From contig NZ_VUNG01000012.1 of the NCBI RefSeq assembly GCF_009695775.1, positions 1 to 64,000 of the forward strand: a DNA stretch of 64,000 bases, in the 5' to 3' direction. Positions 24,890-33,294 of the stretch are shown piece after piece. The translations under genes were made by a program, and so were the position numbers. Origin of the DNA: Hallella mizrahii. Its GTDB lineage: Bacteria; Bacteroidota; Bacteroidia; Bacteroidales; Bacteroidaceae. Numbering within the stretch: position 1 is the first letter of the stretch; each line of letters begins with the position of its first letter. The notes under the pieces are model-generated. The model did not search any database, was not told where the DNA came from, and was given only the letters and a program-made list of their open reading frames with translations.

Positions 24890-25861
24890 TTAGTACCACT
24901 TGGTATCCTTGCCGAGCACATCGCTGAGCAGCAGGTTGGTCAGGCGGCTCGTGCCCAGTCGGAAGAGCTCGTTGGTGAGCCACTGCTCGCCGAGCACCTC
25001 TTTCACGATGGTGTAGTAGGTCACAGCGTCCTTGACCGTGTTGATGCCACCGGCAGGCTTCAGTCCGACGACGCGGCCCGTCTGCTCGTAGTACTCCTTG
25101 ATAGCCTGTGCCATGACGTAGACACCTTCCGGTGTGGCACCCTGCTTCTCCTTTCCTGTGGATGTCTTGATATAGTCGGCACCGGAATACATCGCCAGCA
25201 GGGCCGCTTTCTTCACGTTGCTCAGGTTGCCCAGGTCGCAGGTTTCGAGGATCACCTTCATGGGCACTTCGCCGCAGGTCTGCTTCAACTCATCGATGTC
25301 GTCGGCCAGTCCTTCGTAGTCGCCGCTGAGAAATTTGCCTACGGGCAGCACGATGTCCACGTTGGTGGCACCGTCTTTGATGGCCAGTGCTGTCTCGGCC
25401 ACCTTCACCTCGATAAACGTCTGTGAGGAGGGAAAAGAACCTGAGACGACAGCGACCTCCACACCGTCGACTTCAAGGCTTTGGCTGACGATATGCGCAA
25501 AGTTGGGATAGACACAGATCGTCGCCACATGGGGCAGGTCGGGATAGGCTTCGTCGAATTTATTGACCTTTTCGGTCATCGCCAGAATGCTCTCTTCTGT
25601 GTCTGTGGTATGGAGACTGGTGAGCTCCACACTGCCGAGTAGGAATTTTTTCACCTCCTCGTTGTCGTTCTCAGGCACCTTTTCCGCGATGATCTTCTCG
25701 ACGGCAGTTTTCACCTGTGCCTCGTCGACGTCGCAGTTGTATTTGTGCAGAGCCTGCTCGTATTTGTCTTCTTTTGGCTCGTTGCTTTTACGGCCGTTCT
25801 CTACTTTCGCCTTCAGGCTGCCCGGCTGTATGGTGGGCTCGATGTCTTTTGTGTATGCCAT
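24890..25861 (-). CDS. deoC: Deoxyribose-phosphate aldolase
   Basis: This 323-residue TIM-barrel class I aldolase has the Schiff-base lysine motif GADYIKTSTGK and C-terminal GLKPAGGINTVKDA. It cleaves 2-deoxyribose 5-phosphate to glyceraldehyde 3-phosphate and acetaldehyde. An N-terminal extension of about 70 residues makes it longer than the E. coli enzyme, as in other Bacteroidota forms. It is the last gene of a dtd-mazG-deoC cluster with gaps of under 60 bp. Confidence 0.93.
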   Translation of the reverse strand: MAYTKDIEPTIQPGSLKAKVENGRKSNEPKEDKYEQALHKYNCDVDEAQVKTAVEKIIAEKVPENDNEEVKKFLLGSVELTSLHTTDTEESILAMTEKVNKFDEAYPDLPHVATICVYPNFAHIVSQSLEVDGVEVAVVSGSFPSSQTFIEVKVAETALAIKDGATNVDIVLPVGKFLSGDYEGLADDIDELKQTCGEVPMKVILETCDLGNLSNVKKAALLAMYSGADYIKTSTGKEKQGATPEGVYVMAQAIKEYYEQTGRVVGLKPAGGINTVKDAVTYYTIVKEVLGEQWLTNELFRLGTSRLTNLLLSDVLGKDTKWY

Positions 25862-25917
25862 GTGCGTATGATTGATGTGTTATGATTGGATGATTATGAG
25901 GTGTTGCCAATGAGTGA

Positions 25918-26271
25918 TCATTGATTGGCGTGGTCCTTGAGTTTGGGATTGTTCTTGTGTCTTGTCGCGTCTCGCTGAGTCTTCTTTTCTATGCTTTTCC
26001 TGAACTCCTCAGAGAGGTTCACGCCGGTTTGGTTGGCCAGGCAGCAGAGTACCCAGAAGATGTCAGCCATCTCCTCGCCGAGGTTGTCTTTCTCGCCCGG
26101 TTTGAAGCTCTGGTCGCCGTATTTTCGGGCCATCACACGGGCGAGTTCACCGACTTCCTCAGTGAGGACGGTCATATTGGTCAGCTCGCTGAAATAGCGC
26201 ACGCCATAAGTCTTGATCCAGCTGTCTACCTGCTGTTGTGCCTCTTCAAGGGTTATCGTTTTGTTCTCCAT
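25918..26271 (-). CDS. MazG-like nucleotide pyrophosphohydrolase
   Basis: The 117-residue all-alpha NTP pyrophosphohydrolase keeps the metal-binding pattern TEEVGELARVM and GEEMADIFWVL (ExxE...ExxD). Short members such as this hydrolyse canonical or damaged nucleoside triphosphates to monophosphates, acting in housecleaning. It lies between dtd and deoC on the same strand, probably one transcript. Confidence 0.88.
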   Translation of the reverse strand: MENKTITLEEAQQQVDSWIKTYGVRYFSELTNMTVLTEEVGELARVMARKYGDQSFKPGEKDNLGEEMADIFWVLCCLANQTGVNLSEEFRKSIEKKTQRDATRHKNNPKLKDHANQ

Positions 26272-26329
26272 ATATTGTTGTCTTATCGCTGGCTCCGGTA
26301 TTTTATGTCCGGAGCGACATTTAATGGTT

Positions 26330-26782
26330 TTATTCCTTGTTTTTTGTGTCCATGCAGATGGTCACGGGTCCGTCGTTGAGCAGTTCCACCTTCATGTCAG
26401 CACCAAACTCTCCTGTGCCGATCGGCTTGCCGAAAGCCTCTTGCAGCACTTTACAGAAACGCTCATAGAGGGGGATGGAGATGGAGTGGGGCGCAGCTTT
26501 GATCCAACTGGGACGGTTGCCTTTCTTCGTGCTTGCCATAAGCGTGAACTGGCTCACGACGATGATGTCACCGCCCACGTCGCCTATGCTGAGGTTCATC
26601 ACGCCATTGGCATCGTCGAAGACGCGCAGGCCAATGATCTTCTTCACCAGCCACTGGATGTCCTCCTCGCCGTCGTCGCTGCCGATACCCAGGAGGATGA
26701 GGTAACCACGGCCGATGCTGGACTTCACTTTGCCCTCTATTGTCACCGAAGCATGGCTGACGCGCTGTATTACGATTCTCAT
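26330..26782 (-). CDS. dtd: D-aminoacyl-tRNA deacylase
   Basis: Started at the ATG at 26782 (MRIVIQRVSHASVTIEG), the product has 150 residues, the normal size. SQFTLMAST is the catalytic region and GEFGADMKVELLNDGPVTI is the Gly-cisPro-like C-terminal signature. It removes D-amino acids mischarged on tRNA. The open frame extends 32 codons upstream without conservation. It is the first gene of the dtd-mazG-deoC cluster. Confidence 0.94.
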   Translation of the reverse strand: MRIVIQRVSHASVTIEGKVKSSIGRGYLILLGIGSDDGEEDIQWLVKKIIGLRVFDDANGVMNLSIGDVGGDIIVVSQFTLMASTKKGNRPSWIKAAPHSISIPLYERFCKVLQEAFGKPIGTGEFGADMKVELLNDGPVTICMDTKNKE

Positions 26783-27039
26783 TATTGTCTTACTTCTTGT
26801 TTTGCAACCTACAAATTTAAGCAATTTATTCCATACTACGATGATTTTGACCGAAAATCTACTTGGTGATCGCTCCATTGGTTGGGCGTCAAGTTTTGGC
26901 TCAACGGGCTTCGTCTTATATTCAACGGTTTTGTCTTGTGCTCAAAGTCCTGCTTTTTTGTGTTTAATTCGCTTTTCATCATAGATCCCAACGGTTTTCA
27001 ATTCTCTATCGTCCTCGTTTTTTCATTCTTTGCCGAAAT

Positions 27040-27330
27040 GTCTTGGAAACTGACAATTTTGCGTCTCTGAGAATCGATTCTTTTTCACGAAACTCTATTT
27101 TCGTGCGATTTTGCGCGAAATGAGCGTTTTTTATAAAGTGTTGATTTATAACATCTTATAAAAATAGACCATTTGGGGTGAAGTACAAAAGGGTTGTTTG
27201 ATGAAAAATTCTCTAGAGAATTTTTCATCAAAGCACTGAGATGACAAGCTCATCTCAGTGCTTTGATAGGCAAAAACAAGTGTGATGACGAAGTAAACAC
27301 AGTGGTTTGATACTCAAAAACAGTTTTTTT
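27040..27330 (+). repeat. Dispersed palindromic element, copy A
   Basis: This non-coding element shares ordered blocks with the reverse complement of 57,990-58,290: AAACTGACA.TTTT, CGATT..CTG/TTTCACGA, a CGCGAA block, TTATAAAAA, then a palindrome with core AATTCTCTAGAGAATT and a CACTGAGATGA / TCATCTCAGTG stem. In this copy the palindrome is perfect over 36 bp (27197-27232). It is followed by an overlapping 18-bp stem with 5-nt loop (27227-27267). Confidence 0.7.
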
Positions 27331-27638
27331 GTTAGTTTCAGTTCGGTTGAATTATCTTTTCACTTGGTTTTTCACTCTAGAATAAAACCTTTTGCGAATA
27401 TGTTTTTGTCAATAAAAAAGTAAATTAAATACAGCTCTTACGGGGCACCATATAAGTTGGGAGTACGGCAATACATGGTAAGAAGCATGGATGAAAAAAA
27501 CGTGATGTGTAAGTGTATATACTGCTAACGCATTGATAATCAAGCAGTTGTAATTTCATATTTTTGTCGCAGCTCCTTTGGCGGAGACCTTTATGGACGG
27601 TTGCGGCTTTTTCTCCTTTAGTTCAGTTCTTATGCTTA

Positions 27639-27730
27639 CAAGTAAGGTAGGGCCCTTCAGGCAAGTACGAATCGGGACTTGGGACAAGTAAGTGGGAAGC
27701 CTTTGGGCAAGCAATCGCTTACCCAAGGGA
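27639..27730. repeat. Tandem array, four 23-bp units, downstream of uvrC
   Basis: Units begin CAAGTA or CAAGCA at 27639, 27662, 27685 and 27708. Units 1 and 3, and units 2 and 4, resemble each other most, giving a 46-bp dimer. The array ends 5 bp before the uvrC stop codon. Confidence 0.8.
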
Positions 27731-27735
27731 CCTCT

Positions 27736-29586
27736 TTACGCTTCTTCTCCTTGTTGTCCTTCCTGGAAGTGGTCATAAACCAGCTGAGCTTTGGCGGGAC
27801 CAATGGCGGTGGCAAGCTGCTCAAGCGTTGCTCCCTTGATGCTCTTTACAGTCTTGAAGGCCTTGAGCAGGGCTTCGGCAGTCTTGCTGCCAATGCCTTT
27901 GATGTCGTCGAGCTCAGAGTGCAGGGCGTGCTTGGAACGCTTGTCGCGGTGGAAGGTGATGGCGAAGCGGTGGACCTCATCCTGTATCTGTGTAAGCACA
28001 CGGAAAAGCTCTGAGTCGGTCTTCAGACCGATCACCTGTGGCGGGAAGCCGTAGAGCAGTTCGTTGGTGCGGTGACGGTCGTCCTTGGCAAGGCCTGCGA
28101 TGGGGATCTGCAAGTGGAGCTCATCCTCCACAACTTCCCTGACGACATCCATCTGCCCCTTTCCGCCATCAGTGATAATGAGGTCGGGAAGGGGCGTACC
28201 TTCCTCTTTCATGCGACCATAGCGGCGGCGTACCACCTCCTGCATGGAAGCATAGTCGTCGGGGCCTACCACCGTCTTGATGTTATACTTGCGGTAGTCT
28301 TTCTTGGAGGGCTTCATGCCTTTGTAGACAATGCAAGCTGCTACGGCATCCGTACCGGAGATGTTGGAGTTGTCGAAGCACTCTATCTGGTAGGGCAGTT
28401 TGGGCAGTTGCAACCGGTCTTGCAGTTCTTTCATCAGCCGCGTCTGTTTCTGCTCAGGATTGAGCTTGTCGCTTTGTTTCAGACGGTCGAACTTATATTG
28501 CTTTCCGTTCATCTCCGAAAGCTCTAAAAGGTGGTGTTTATCACCCCGTTGCGGCACGGTGAAGGTAGCATCAGGCAGTGTCCAGTCCATCTCAAAGGGC
28601 ACGATGATCTCCTTCGCCTTGCTTTTGAAGCGCTCACGAATCTCTGGTATGGCTTGCAGTAGCAGGTCCTGGTCGGTCTCCTCCAGCTTGCGCTTATATT
28701 CATAGGTGAAGCTTTGGTTGATCGTGCCGTTGGTGACGTGAATATAGTTGATGAAGGCGTTCTTCTGCTGATCGTCGTCTGTGATGGTGAACACGTCGAC
28801 GTCGTTGATCGTGTGACTGACGACCTCACTCTTTGAGACGAACTCCTGCAGGAGCAGATAACGCTGTTTGAGGCGCTCTGCTTCCTCAAACTTCAGTAGT
28901 TTTGCGTTGGCCATCATGCGTGTATAGACCCATTCGCTGAGTGCGCGCGTGTTGCCCTTGAGCACCTCCCGGGCCTGCCGCATGTTCTCCTGGTAGTCTT
29001 CATAGCTTTGTTTGCCGATACAGCATCCCTCACAGTTGTGGATATGATATTCCAAACAAGGCTTGTATTTGTGCAGATCCACGCCTTCGCGGGTGATAGG
29101 CTGACGGCAGGAACGAGGCTTGAACACCTTCTTGATGAGCTCCAGCACGTTGTACATGGCAGAGATATGGGGAAACGGACCAAAGTAAGTGCCGTAGCGC
29201 TTGTTGATGTGGCGTGTCTTGAAGATACGTGGGAAGTATTCGTTGGTCATGCAGATGCTGGGATAGGTCTTACCGTCCTTGAGCAGCACGTTGTAGCGAG
29301 GATTATATTTCTTGATGAGAGCGTTCTCGAGCAGCAAAGCGTCTTCCTCGCTGTTGACAACCGAATAGCTGATGTCTTCAATCTTGCTCACCAGTACCTT
29401 GGTCTTAAAGCGGTCTACCTCTTTATGGAAATAGGTGGAGACACGACTCTTGAGTTTCTTTGCCTTACCTACATATATGATGACATGATCCTTGTCATAG
29501 AATTGATAGGAGCCCGGTTTCTCAGGCATGTTGAGCACAATGTTCTTGAGTCGTGCCAGTCTCTCGTCGTTTTCTTCTCTTGTCAT
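27736..29586 (-). CDS. uvrC: Excinuclease ABC subunit C
   Basis: The 616-residue nucleotide-excision-repair nuclease has the N-terminal GIY-YIG domain (PGSYQFYDKDHVIIYVGKAK), a UvrB-interacting region (about 205-240) and an RNase H-like endonuclease part (IECFDNSNISGTDAVAACIVY, LIITDGGKGQ). C-terminal helix-hairpin-helix motifs (LDDIKGIGSKTAEALL) end it. It makes the 3' and 5' incisions in the UvrB-DNA complex. A parS-like site lies 43 bp upstream and a tandem array directly downstream. Confidence 0.97.
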   Translation of the reverse strand: MTREENDERLARLKNIVLNMPEKPGSYQFYDKDHVIIYVGKAKKLKSRVSTYFHKEVDRFKTKVLVSKIEDISYSVVNSEEDALLLENALIKKYNPRYNVLLKDGKTYPSICMTNEYFPRIFKTRHINKRYGTYFGPFPHISAMYNVLELIKKVFKPRSCRQPITREGVDLHKYKPCLEYHIHNCEGCCIGKQSYEDYQENMRQAREVLKGNTRALSEWVYTRMMANAKLLKFEEAERLKQRYLLLQEFVSKSEVVSHTINDVDVFTITDDDQQKNAFINYIHVTNGTINQSFTYEYKRKLEETDQDLLLQAIPEIRERFKSKAKEIIVPFEMDWTLPDATFTVPQRGDKHHLLELSEMNGKQYKFDRLKQSDKLNPEQKQTRLMKELQDRLQLPKLPYQIECFDNSNISGTDAVAACIVYKGMKPSKKDYRKYNIKTVVGPDDYASMQEVVRRRYGRMKEEGTPLPDLIITDGGKGQMDVVREVVEDELHLQIPIAGLAKDDRHRTNELLYGFPPQVIGLKTDSELFRVLTQIQDEVHRFAITFHRDKRSKHALHSELDDIKGIGSKTAEALLKAFKTVKSIKGATLEQLATAIGPAKAQLVYDHFQEGQQGEEA

Positions 29587-29627
29587 GGTCGTCTTTACCT
29601 TTATCTACTATATATAAGCACGTTGCC

Positions 29628-29643
29628 AGTTTCACGTGAAACG
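29628..29643. promoter_or_regulatory. parS-like centromere site 1
   Basis: The 14-bp palindrome GTTTCACGTGAAAC (29629-29642) matches the core of the widely conserved chromosomal parS sequence bound by ParB. It lies in the non-coding gap between uvrC and apt. Confidence 0.85.
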
Positions 29644-29775
29644 AATGCTATAAGCCTATGATCTCTGTTTGACAGAATCGTGCGTTAGCCCCCAAACGGC
29701 TGCGCTTCTCCTTGCTATTTTGTGCGGTGTGGCGCAAAGATGCTGTCTCTGTCAATGTTTCGACGTTTATAGGCT

Positions 29776-29809
29776 AAAAAGCCAAGACCGTTTTGGCGGT
29801 CTTGGCTTT
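29776..29809 (-). terminator. Terminator of apt
   Basis: A 13-bp perfect stem (29778-29790 with 29797-29809; AAAGCCAAGACCG and complement) with a 6-nt loop. The reverse strand continues TTTTT. Confidence 0.85.
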
Positions 29810-29825
29810 GTGATTTTGGAGTTTG

Positions 29826-30356
29826 TCAGAATTGCAGGAGACTTGTGACTTCGATGTCTTTGTCGAAGATGTCGCGTGCATGGGGAAATTCCGACTGCAA
29901 CTCTATGATGAAGTTACAATAGATCTTTTTGGGATGGAACTTCTTTACGAGGTCGCAAGCAGCCTTCATGGTGCCACCCGTAGCAAGAAGATCATCGTGA
30001 AGCAGCACCACGTCGTCAGGCGTGATCGCGTCTTTATGGATCTCGATCGTATCGACGCCGTACTCTTTGGCGTAGCTTTGCTGAATCGTCTCACAGGGCA
30101 GCTTGCCGGGCTTACGGCAAAGCACGATGCCCGCGTGAAGAAGATAGGCAGCAGCAGAACTGAGGACGAAGCCTCTGCTCTCGATGCCCACGATCTTCGT
30201 AATGCCTTTGTCCTTGTATAAATCATACATGGCATTACTTAGTTCTTGAATACATTCGGGACTCTTAAACATCGTTGTCACATCCCGGAAATGAACTCCT
30301 TTAATCGGCCAGTCGGGTATGACGCGCAGATTATCCAGTAGGATTTGTTTGTTCAT
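29826..30356 (-). CDS. apt: Adenine phosphoribosyltransferase
   Basis: The 176-residue type I phosphoribosyltransferase has the PRPP-binding motif VVLLHDDLLATGGTM, GIESRGFVL and the N-terminal P.FPIKGV-like DWPIKGVHFRDVT. It salvages adenine to AMP with PRPP. It is single and terminator-bounded, and lies between the two parS-like sites. Confidence 0.95.
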   Translation of the reverse strand: MNKQILLDNLRVIPDWPIKGVHFRDVTTMFKSPECIQELSNAMYDLYKDKGITKIVGIESRGFVLSSAAAYLLHAGIVLCRKPGKLPCETIQQSYAKEYGVDTIEIHKDAITPDDVVLLHDDLLATGGTMKAACDLVKKFHPKKIYCNFIIELQSEFPHARDIFDKDIEVTSLLQF

Positions 30357-30414
30357 CTTTTACGTTTTACTTTAATGATTAAGTGGTTTTATTTCAATAT
30401 CTTACCTGTTTCTC

Positions 30415-30430
30415 GGTTTCACGTGGAACG
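30415..30430. promoter_or_regulatory. parS-like centromere site 2
   Basis: GTTTCACGTGGAAC (30416-30429) corresponds to the asymmetric parS form known from Bacillus (GTTCCACGTGAAAC on the other strand). It lies between apt and mnmG, 787 bp from site 1. Confidence 0.85.
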
Positions 30431-30483
30431 TTTGTAGCTTCCATCCGATTGATCTTGCGACAGGAGAAAGACGGTGGCTCGCC

Positions 30484-32355
30484 TTATCTTCCCATCATCA
30501 CGAGCAGCACATTGATGTCACTTGGCGATACACCCGGTATGCGGCTGGCCTGAGCAAGTGTTTCCGGATCGATGTGCTCAAGTTTCTGACGGCCTTCGGT
30601 GCTGATTTCCTGAATCTCGCTGTACTTGAAATGTCCGCGAATCTTGATGCCTTCTAAGCGGTGCATCTTGTCTGCTACGATTTTCTCGCGCTCGATATAT
30701 CCCTTGTATTTCATCTTGATTTCAGCAGCCTCTGCAATTTCTTCTTTTCTGTTCTCGGGCGATTCGAGCACAGCTTTCAGTTCGGGCAATACTTCAGCGA
30801 GATTTTTCAGCGATAACTGCGGGCGTGCGACAAGGTCTGAAATCTTGCAAGCGAAATGGAGTGGGGTGGATCCGAGGGCTTCCAGCGCGCCATTGATGTC
30901 GCGCGGTTTCACGTTTGTGGTACTGCAATAGTTGATAATTTGGTCGATACCCGCTTTTTTCTGCAACCACCAGTCAAGACGATCACGCTTCGCAAGACCT
31001 AAATGATAGGATTTCTCCGTCAGTCGGGCATCGGCATCGTCCTGCCTGAGGAGGATGCGGTACTCGGCTCTTGAGGTGAACATACGGTAAGGCTCGTCGA
31101 CACCTTTCGTTGTCAGGTCATCAATGAGTACACCGATGTAGCTTTCGTCCCTGCCCATCACGAAGGGTTCACCGCCTCCGCAGTGGATGGCTGCGTTGAT
31201 TCCTGCTACGGTGCCCTGACCGCCGGCTTCCTCATATCCCGTCGTGCCGTTGACCTGTCCGGCAAAGAACAGTCCTTTGATCACCTTTGACTCCAGCGAG
31301 TGCTCGAGTTGCGTGGGATCGAAATAATCGTATTCGATGGCATAGCCGGGGCGGTAGGCCTTTGCCTCGCGCAGTGCGGGAATCTGCCGAAGTGCGCGCA
31401 GCTGTGTCTCCATCGGCATGGAGGATGAGAAGCCGTTGAGATACATCTCGTTGGTGTCTTCGCCTTCCGGTTCTATGAACAGCGGATGCTGGTCCTTATC
31501 GGGAAAAGTGACGAGCTTTGTCTCTATGCTCGGGCAGTAGCGCGGACCGGTGGACTGTATCTGTCCGTTGAACAGCGGAGAGTTGTCGAGGTCGGCTTTC
31601 AGTATGTCGTGCACGCTTTTGTTGGTGTAGCAAGTCCAGCAGGGCAACTGCTTCAAAATGCGGTGTGGTGCCATGTAGCTGAACTGATGGAAGTCTGCCT
31701 CGCCGTCTTGCCGCTCAGTATCTTCGAAGTGTATCGTACGCTTGTCGAGTCGCACGGGTGTGCCGGTCTTCATTCTTGCGGATCGGATGCCCCATCGTGT
31801 GATGGACTCCGTCAGGTGGGCAACGGCGGGTTCGGCGCAGCGCCCGCCCGGAACTTTGTGTCGTCCAATGTGCATCAAACCGTTGAGAAAGGTGCCTGCA
31901 GTGATGATGACACTCTTTGCGCGGATCTCCACGCCCCATATCGTGCGCACGCCGACGGCTTCTCCATTCTCTACGAGCAGCTCGTCGGCCTGGTCTTGCC
32001 AGATGTCGAGATTAGGGGTGCAGTCAAGAGTAGACCGCCACCTCCAGATAAACTTACCTCTGTCGCACTGTGCGCGCGGTGACCACACGGCAGGACCTTT
32101 GCCGCGGTTGAGCATACGAAACTGTATGGCGGTAGCGTCCGTGACCTTTGCCATCTGTCCGCCGAGGGCATCGATTTCCCTCACGATTTGTCCTTTGGCA
32201 ATACCACCAACGGCAGGGTTGCAACTCATCTGACCAATCTTGTTCATGTCCATCGTCACCAGCAGCGTCTTGGCACCCATGTTGGCGGCTGCCGTAGCAG
32301 CCTCGCATCCGGCATGTCCTCCGCCGATGACGATGACATCATAGTTTAATTCCAT
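30484..32355 (-). CDS. mnmG: tRNA uridine-5-carboxymethylaminomethyl modification enzyme MnmG
   Basis: The 623-residue FAD protein starts with the dinucleotide-binding IGGGHAGCEAATAAANMGA. It contains the GidA signatures MSCNPAVGGIAKGQ and GVLIDDLTTKGVDEPYRMFTSRAEYR, and ends with a helical domain that binds MnmE. With MnmE it modifies the wobble uridine of certain tRNAs. In many bacteria the gene is origin-proximal, which fits the neighbouring parS-like sites. A -7-like TACTTTTG box lies at 32373-32380 on the reverse strand. Confidence 0.97.
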   Translation of the reverse strand: MELNYDVIVIGGGHAGCEAATAAANMGAKTLLVTMDMNKIGQMSCNPAVGGIAKGQIVREIDALGGQMAKVTDATAIQFRMLNRGKGPAVWSPRAQCDRGKFIWRWRSTLDCTPNLDIWQDQADELLVENGEAVGVRTIWGVEIRAKSVIITAGTFLNGLMHIGRHKVPGGRCAEPAVAHLTESITRWGIRSARMKTGTPVRLDKRTIHFEDTERQDGEADFHQFSYMAPHRILKQLPCWTCYTNKSVHDILKADLDNSPLFNGQIQSTGPRYCPSIETKLVTFPDKDQHPLFIEPEGEDTNEMYLNGFSSSMPMETQLRALRQIPALREAKAYRPGYAIEYDYFDPTQLEHSLESKVIKGLFFAGQVNGTTGYEEAGGQGTVAGINAAIHCGGGEPFVMGRDESYIGVLIDDLTTKGVDEPYRMFTSRAEYRILLRQDDADARLTEKSYHLGLAKRDRLDWWLQKKAGIDQIINYCSTTNVKPRDINGALEALGSTPLHFACKISDLVARPQLSLKNLAEVLPELKAVLESPENRKEEIAEAAEIKMKYKGYIEREKIVADKMHRLEGIKIRGHFKYSEIQEISTEGRQKLEHIDPETLAQASRIPGVSPSDINVLLVMMGR

Positions 32356-32411
32356 GTTTTTGTCTTTTTTGGCAAAAGTAAGAAATTAAATTCAATTTTT
32401 ATCGCTTTTAC

Positions 32412-32442
32412 TTTGAATTATCGCCAAAATATAGTATTTTTG
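32412..32442 (+). promoter_or_regulatory. Promoter of the sdh/frd operon
   Basis: TTTG (32412-32415), a 19-bp spacer and TATTTTTG (32435-32442). The resulting leader of about 120 nt before the start codon at 32570 is long. Confidence 0.7.
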
Positions 32443-32569
32443 CATATTGAAAACGGCATCGTCTACTATATATAAGGTATAGGAGGGCGTCATGTCGTGC
32501 TCATAAAGATGCTTCAATATATTTATATCGGATTTATCTAACAGTTAAATAATTAAAAGTCAATCATTT

Positions 32570-33253
32570 ATGTGGTTAATCAATTCTCCGATTGGTAGAA
32601 AAGTTGTGATGTCGGTGACCGGCATCTGCCTTATTCTATTCTTGACTTTCCACTGCTGCATGAATGTTGCCGCATTCTTCTCTGGGGATGCGTACAACAC
32701 GATCTGCGGTCTTTTGGGAAGCAACTGGTATGCAGTGGCTGGTACTTTGGGCCTGGCATTCTTGGCCGTGTGTCACATCGTCTATGCCTTCATCCTGACA
32801 GCACAGAACCGTCGCGCACGTGGCGAGCAGCGCTATGAGGTGACAAGCCGCCGTCCTGAGGTGAGCTGGGCTTCGCAGAACATGCTTGTGCTCGGTCTGA
32901 TCATCCTCATCGGCATCGTGCTCCACCTGTACAACTTCTGGGGACACATGATGTTTGCAGAGCTTGCCGGCATCGAGGTAGCACATGATCCTGCCGACGG
33001 ATTCGCTTGGATTCAGGACACTTTCTCCAATCCTGTGTTCTCTATCCTGTATCTGATCTGGATCTGCGCCATCTGGTTCCACCTCTCTCATGGCTTCTGG
33101 AGTGCTATGCAGACACTGGGATGGAGCGGCAAGATCTGGTTGAAGCGCTGGCAGTGCATCGGTCTGGTGTATGTCACCATCCTGATGGCCGTCTTCGCCT
33201 TCTTGATTCTGTCCTTCTGGCTCGGCTTTGCCCCCAGCATGTGCAATGCTTAA
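32570..33253 (+). CDS. sdhC: Succinate dehydrogenase/fumarate reductase cytochrome b subunit
   Basis: The 227-residue membrane anchor has five hydrophobic helices and His residues placed for two hemes (FHCCMN, CHIVYAF, HLYNFWGH, WFHLSHGFW), as in the single-subunit b558 type used by Bacteroidota. It links the flavoprotein/iron-sulfur subunits to menaquinone. It is the first gene of a three-gene operon. Confidence 0.93.
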   Translation: MWLINSPIGRKVVMSVTGICLILFLTFHCCMNVAAFFSGDAYNTICGLLGSNWYAVAGTLGLAFLAVCHIVYAFILTAQNRRARGEQRYEVTSRRPEVSWASQNMLVLGLIILIGIVLHLYNFWGHMMFAELAGIEVAHDPADGFAWIQDTFSNPVFSILYLIWICAIWFHLSHGFWSAMQTLGWSGKIWLKRWQCIGLVYVTILMAVFAFLILSFWLGFAPSMCNA

Positions 33254-33294
33254 ATCCGATTCCTTACATCATTTATCATTAGCATCAACTAATT

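Larger units (their letters stand above)
26783..27735. other. Long intergenic region with dispersed repeat and structured sequence
   Basis: No protein gene could be supported in these 950 bp. It holds a weak TCAA-spaced array at 26889-26960, the dispersed palindromic element at about 27040-27330, and an uncharacterised AT-rich stretch. A plus-strand stem (27566-27572 with 27601-27607, enclosing the hairpin CTCC/GGAG) is followed by TTTTT and looks like the 3' end of a small RNA. The 23-bp tandem array downstream of uvrC closes the region. Confidence 0.6.

Noticed and set aside
29587..32569. Replication origin near parS and mnmG
   Set aside because: No cluster of DnaA boxes, dnaA gene or AT-rich unwinding element was seen; only parS-like sites are supported.
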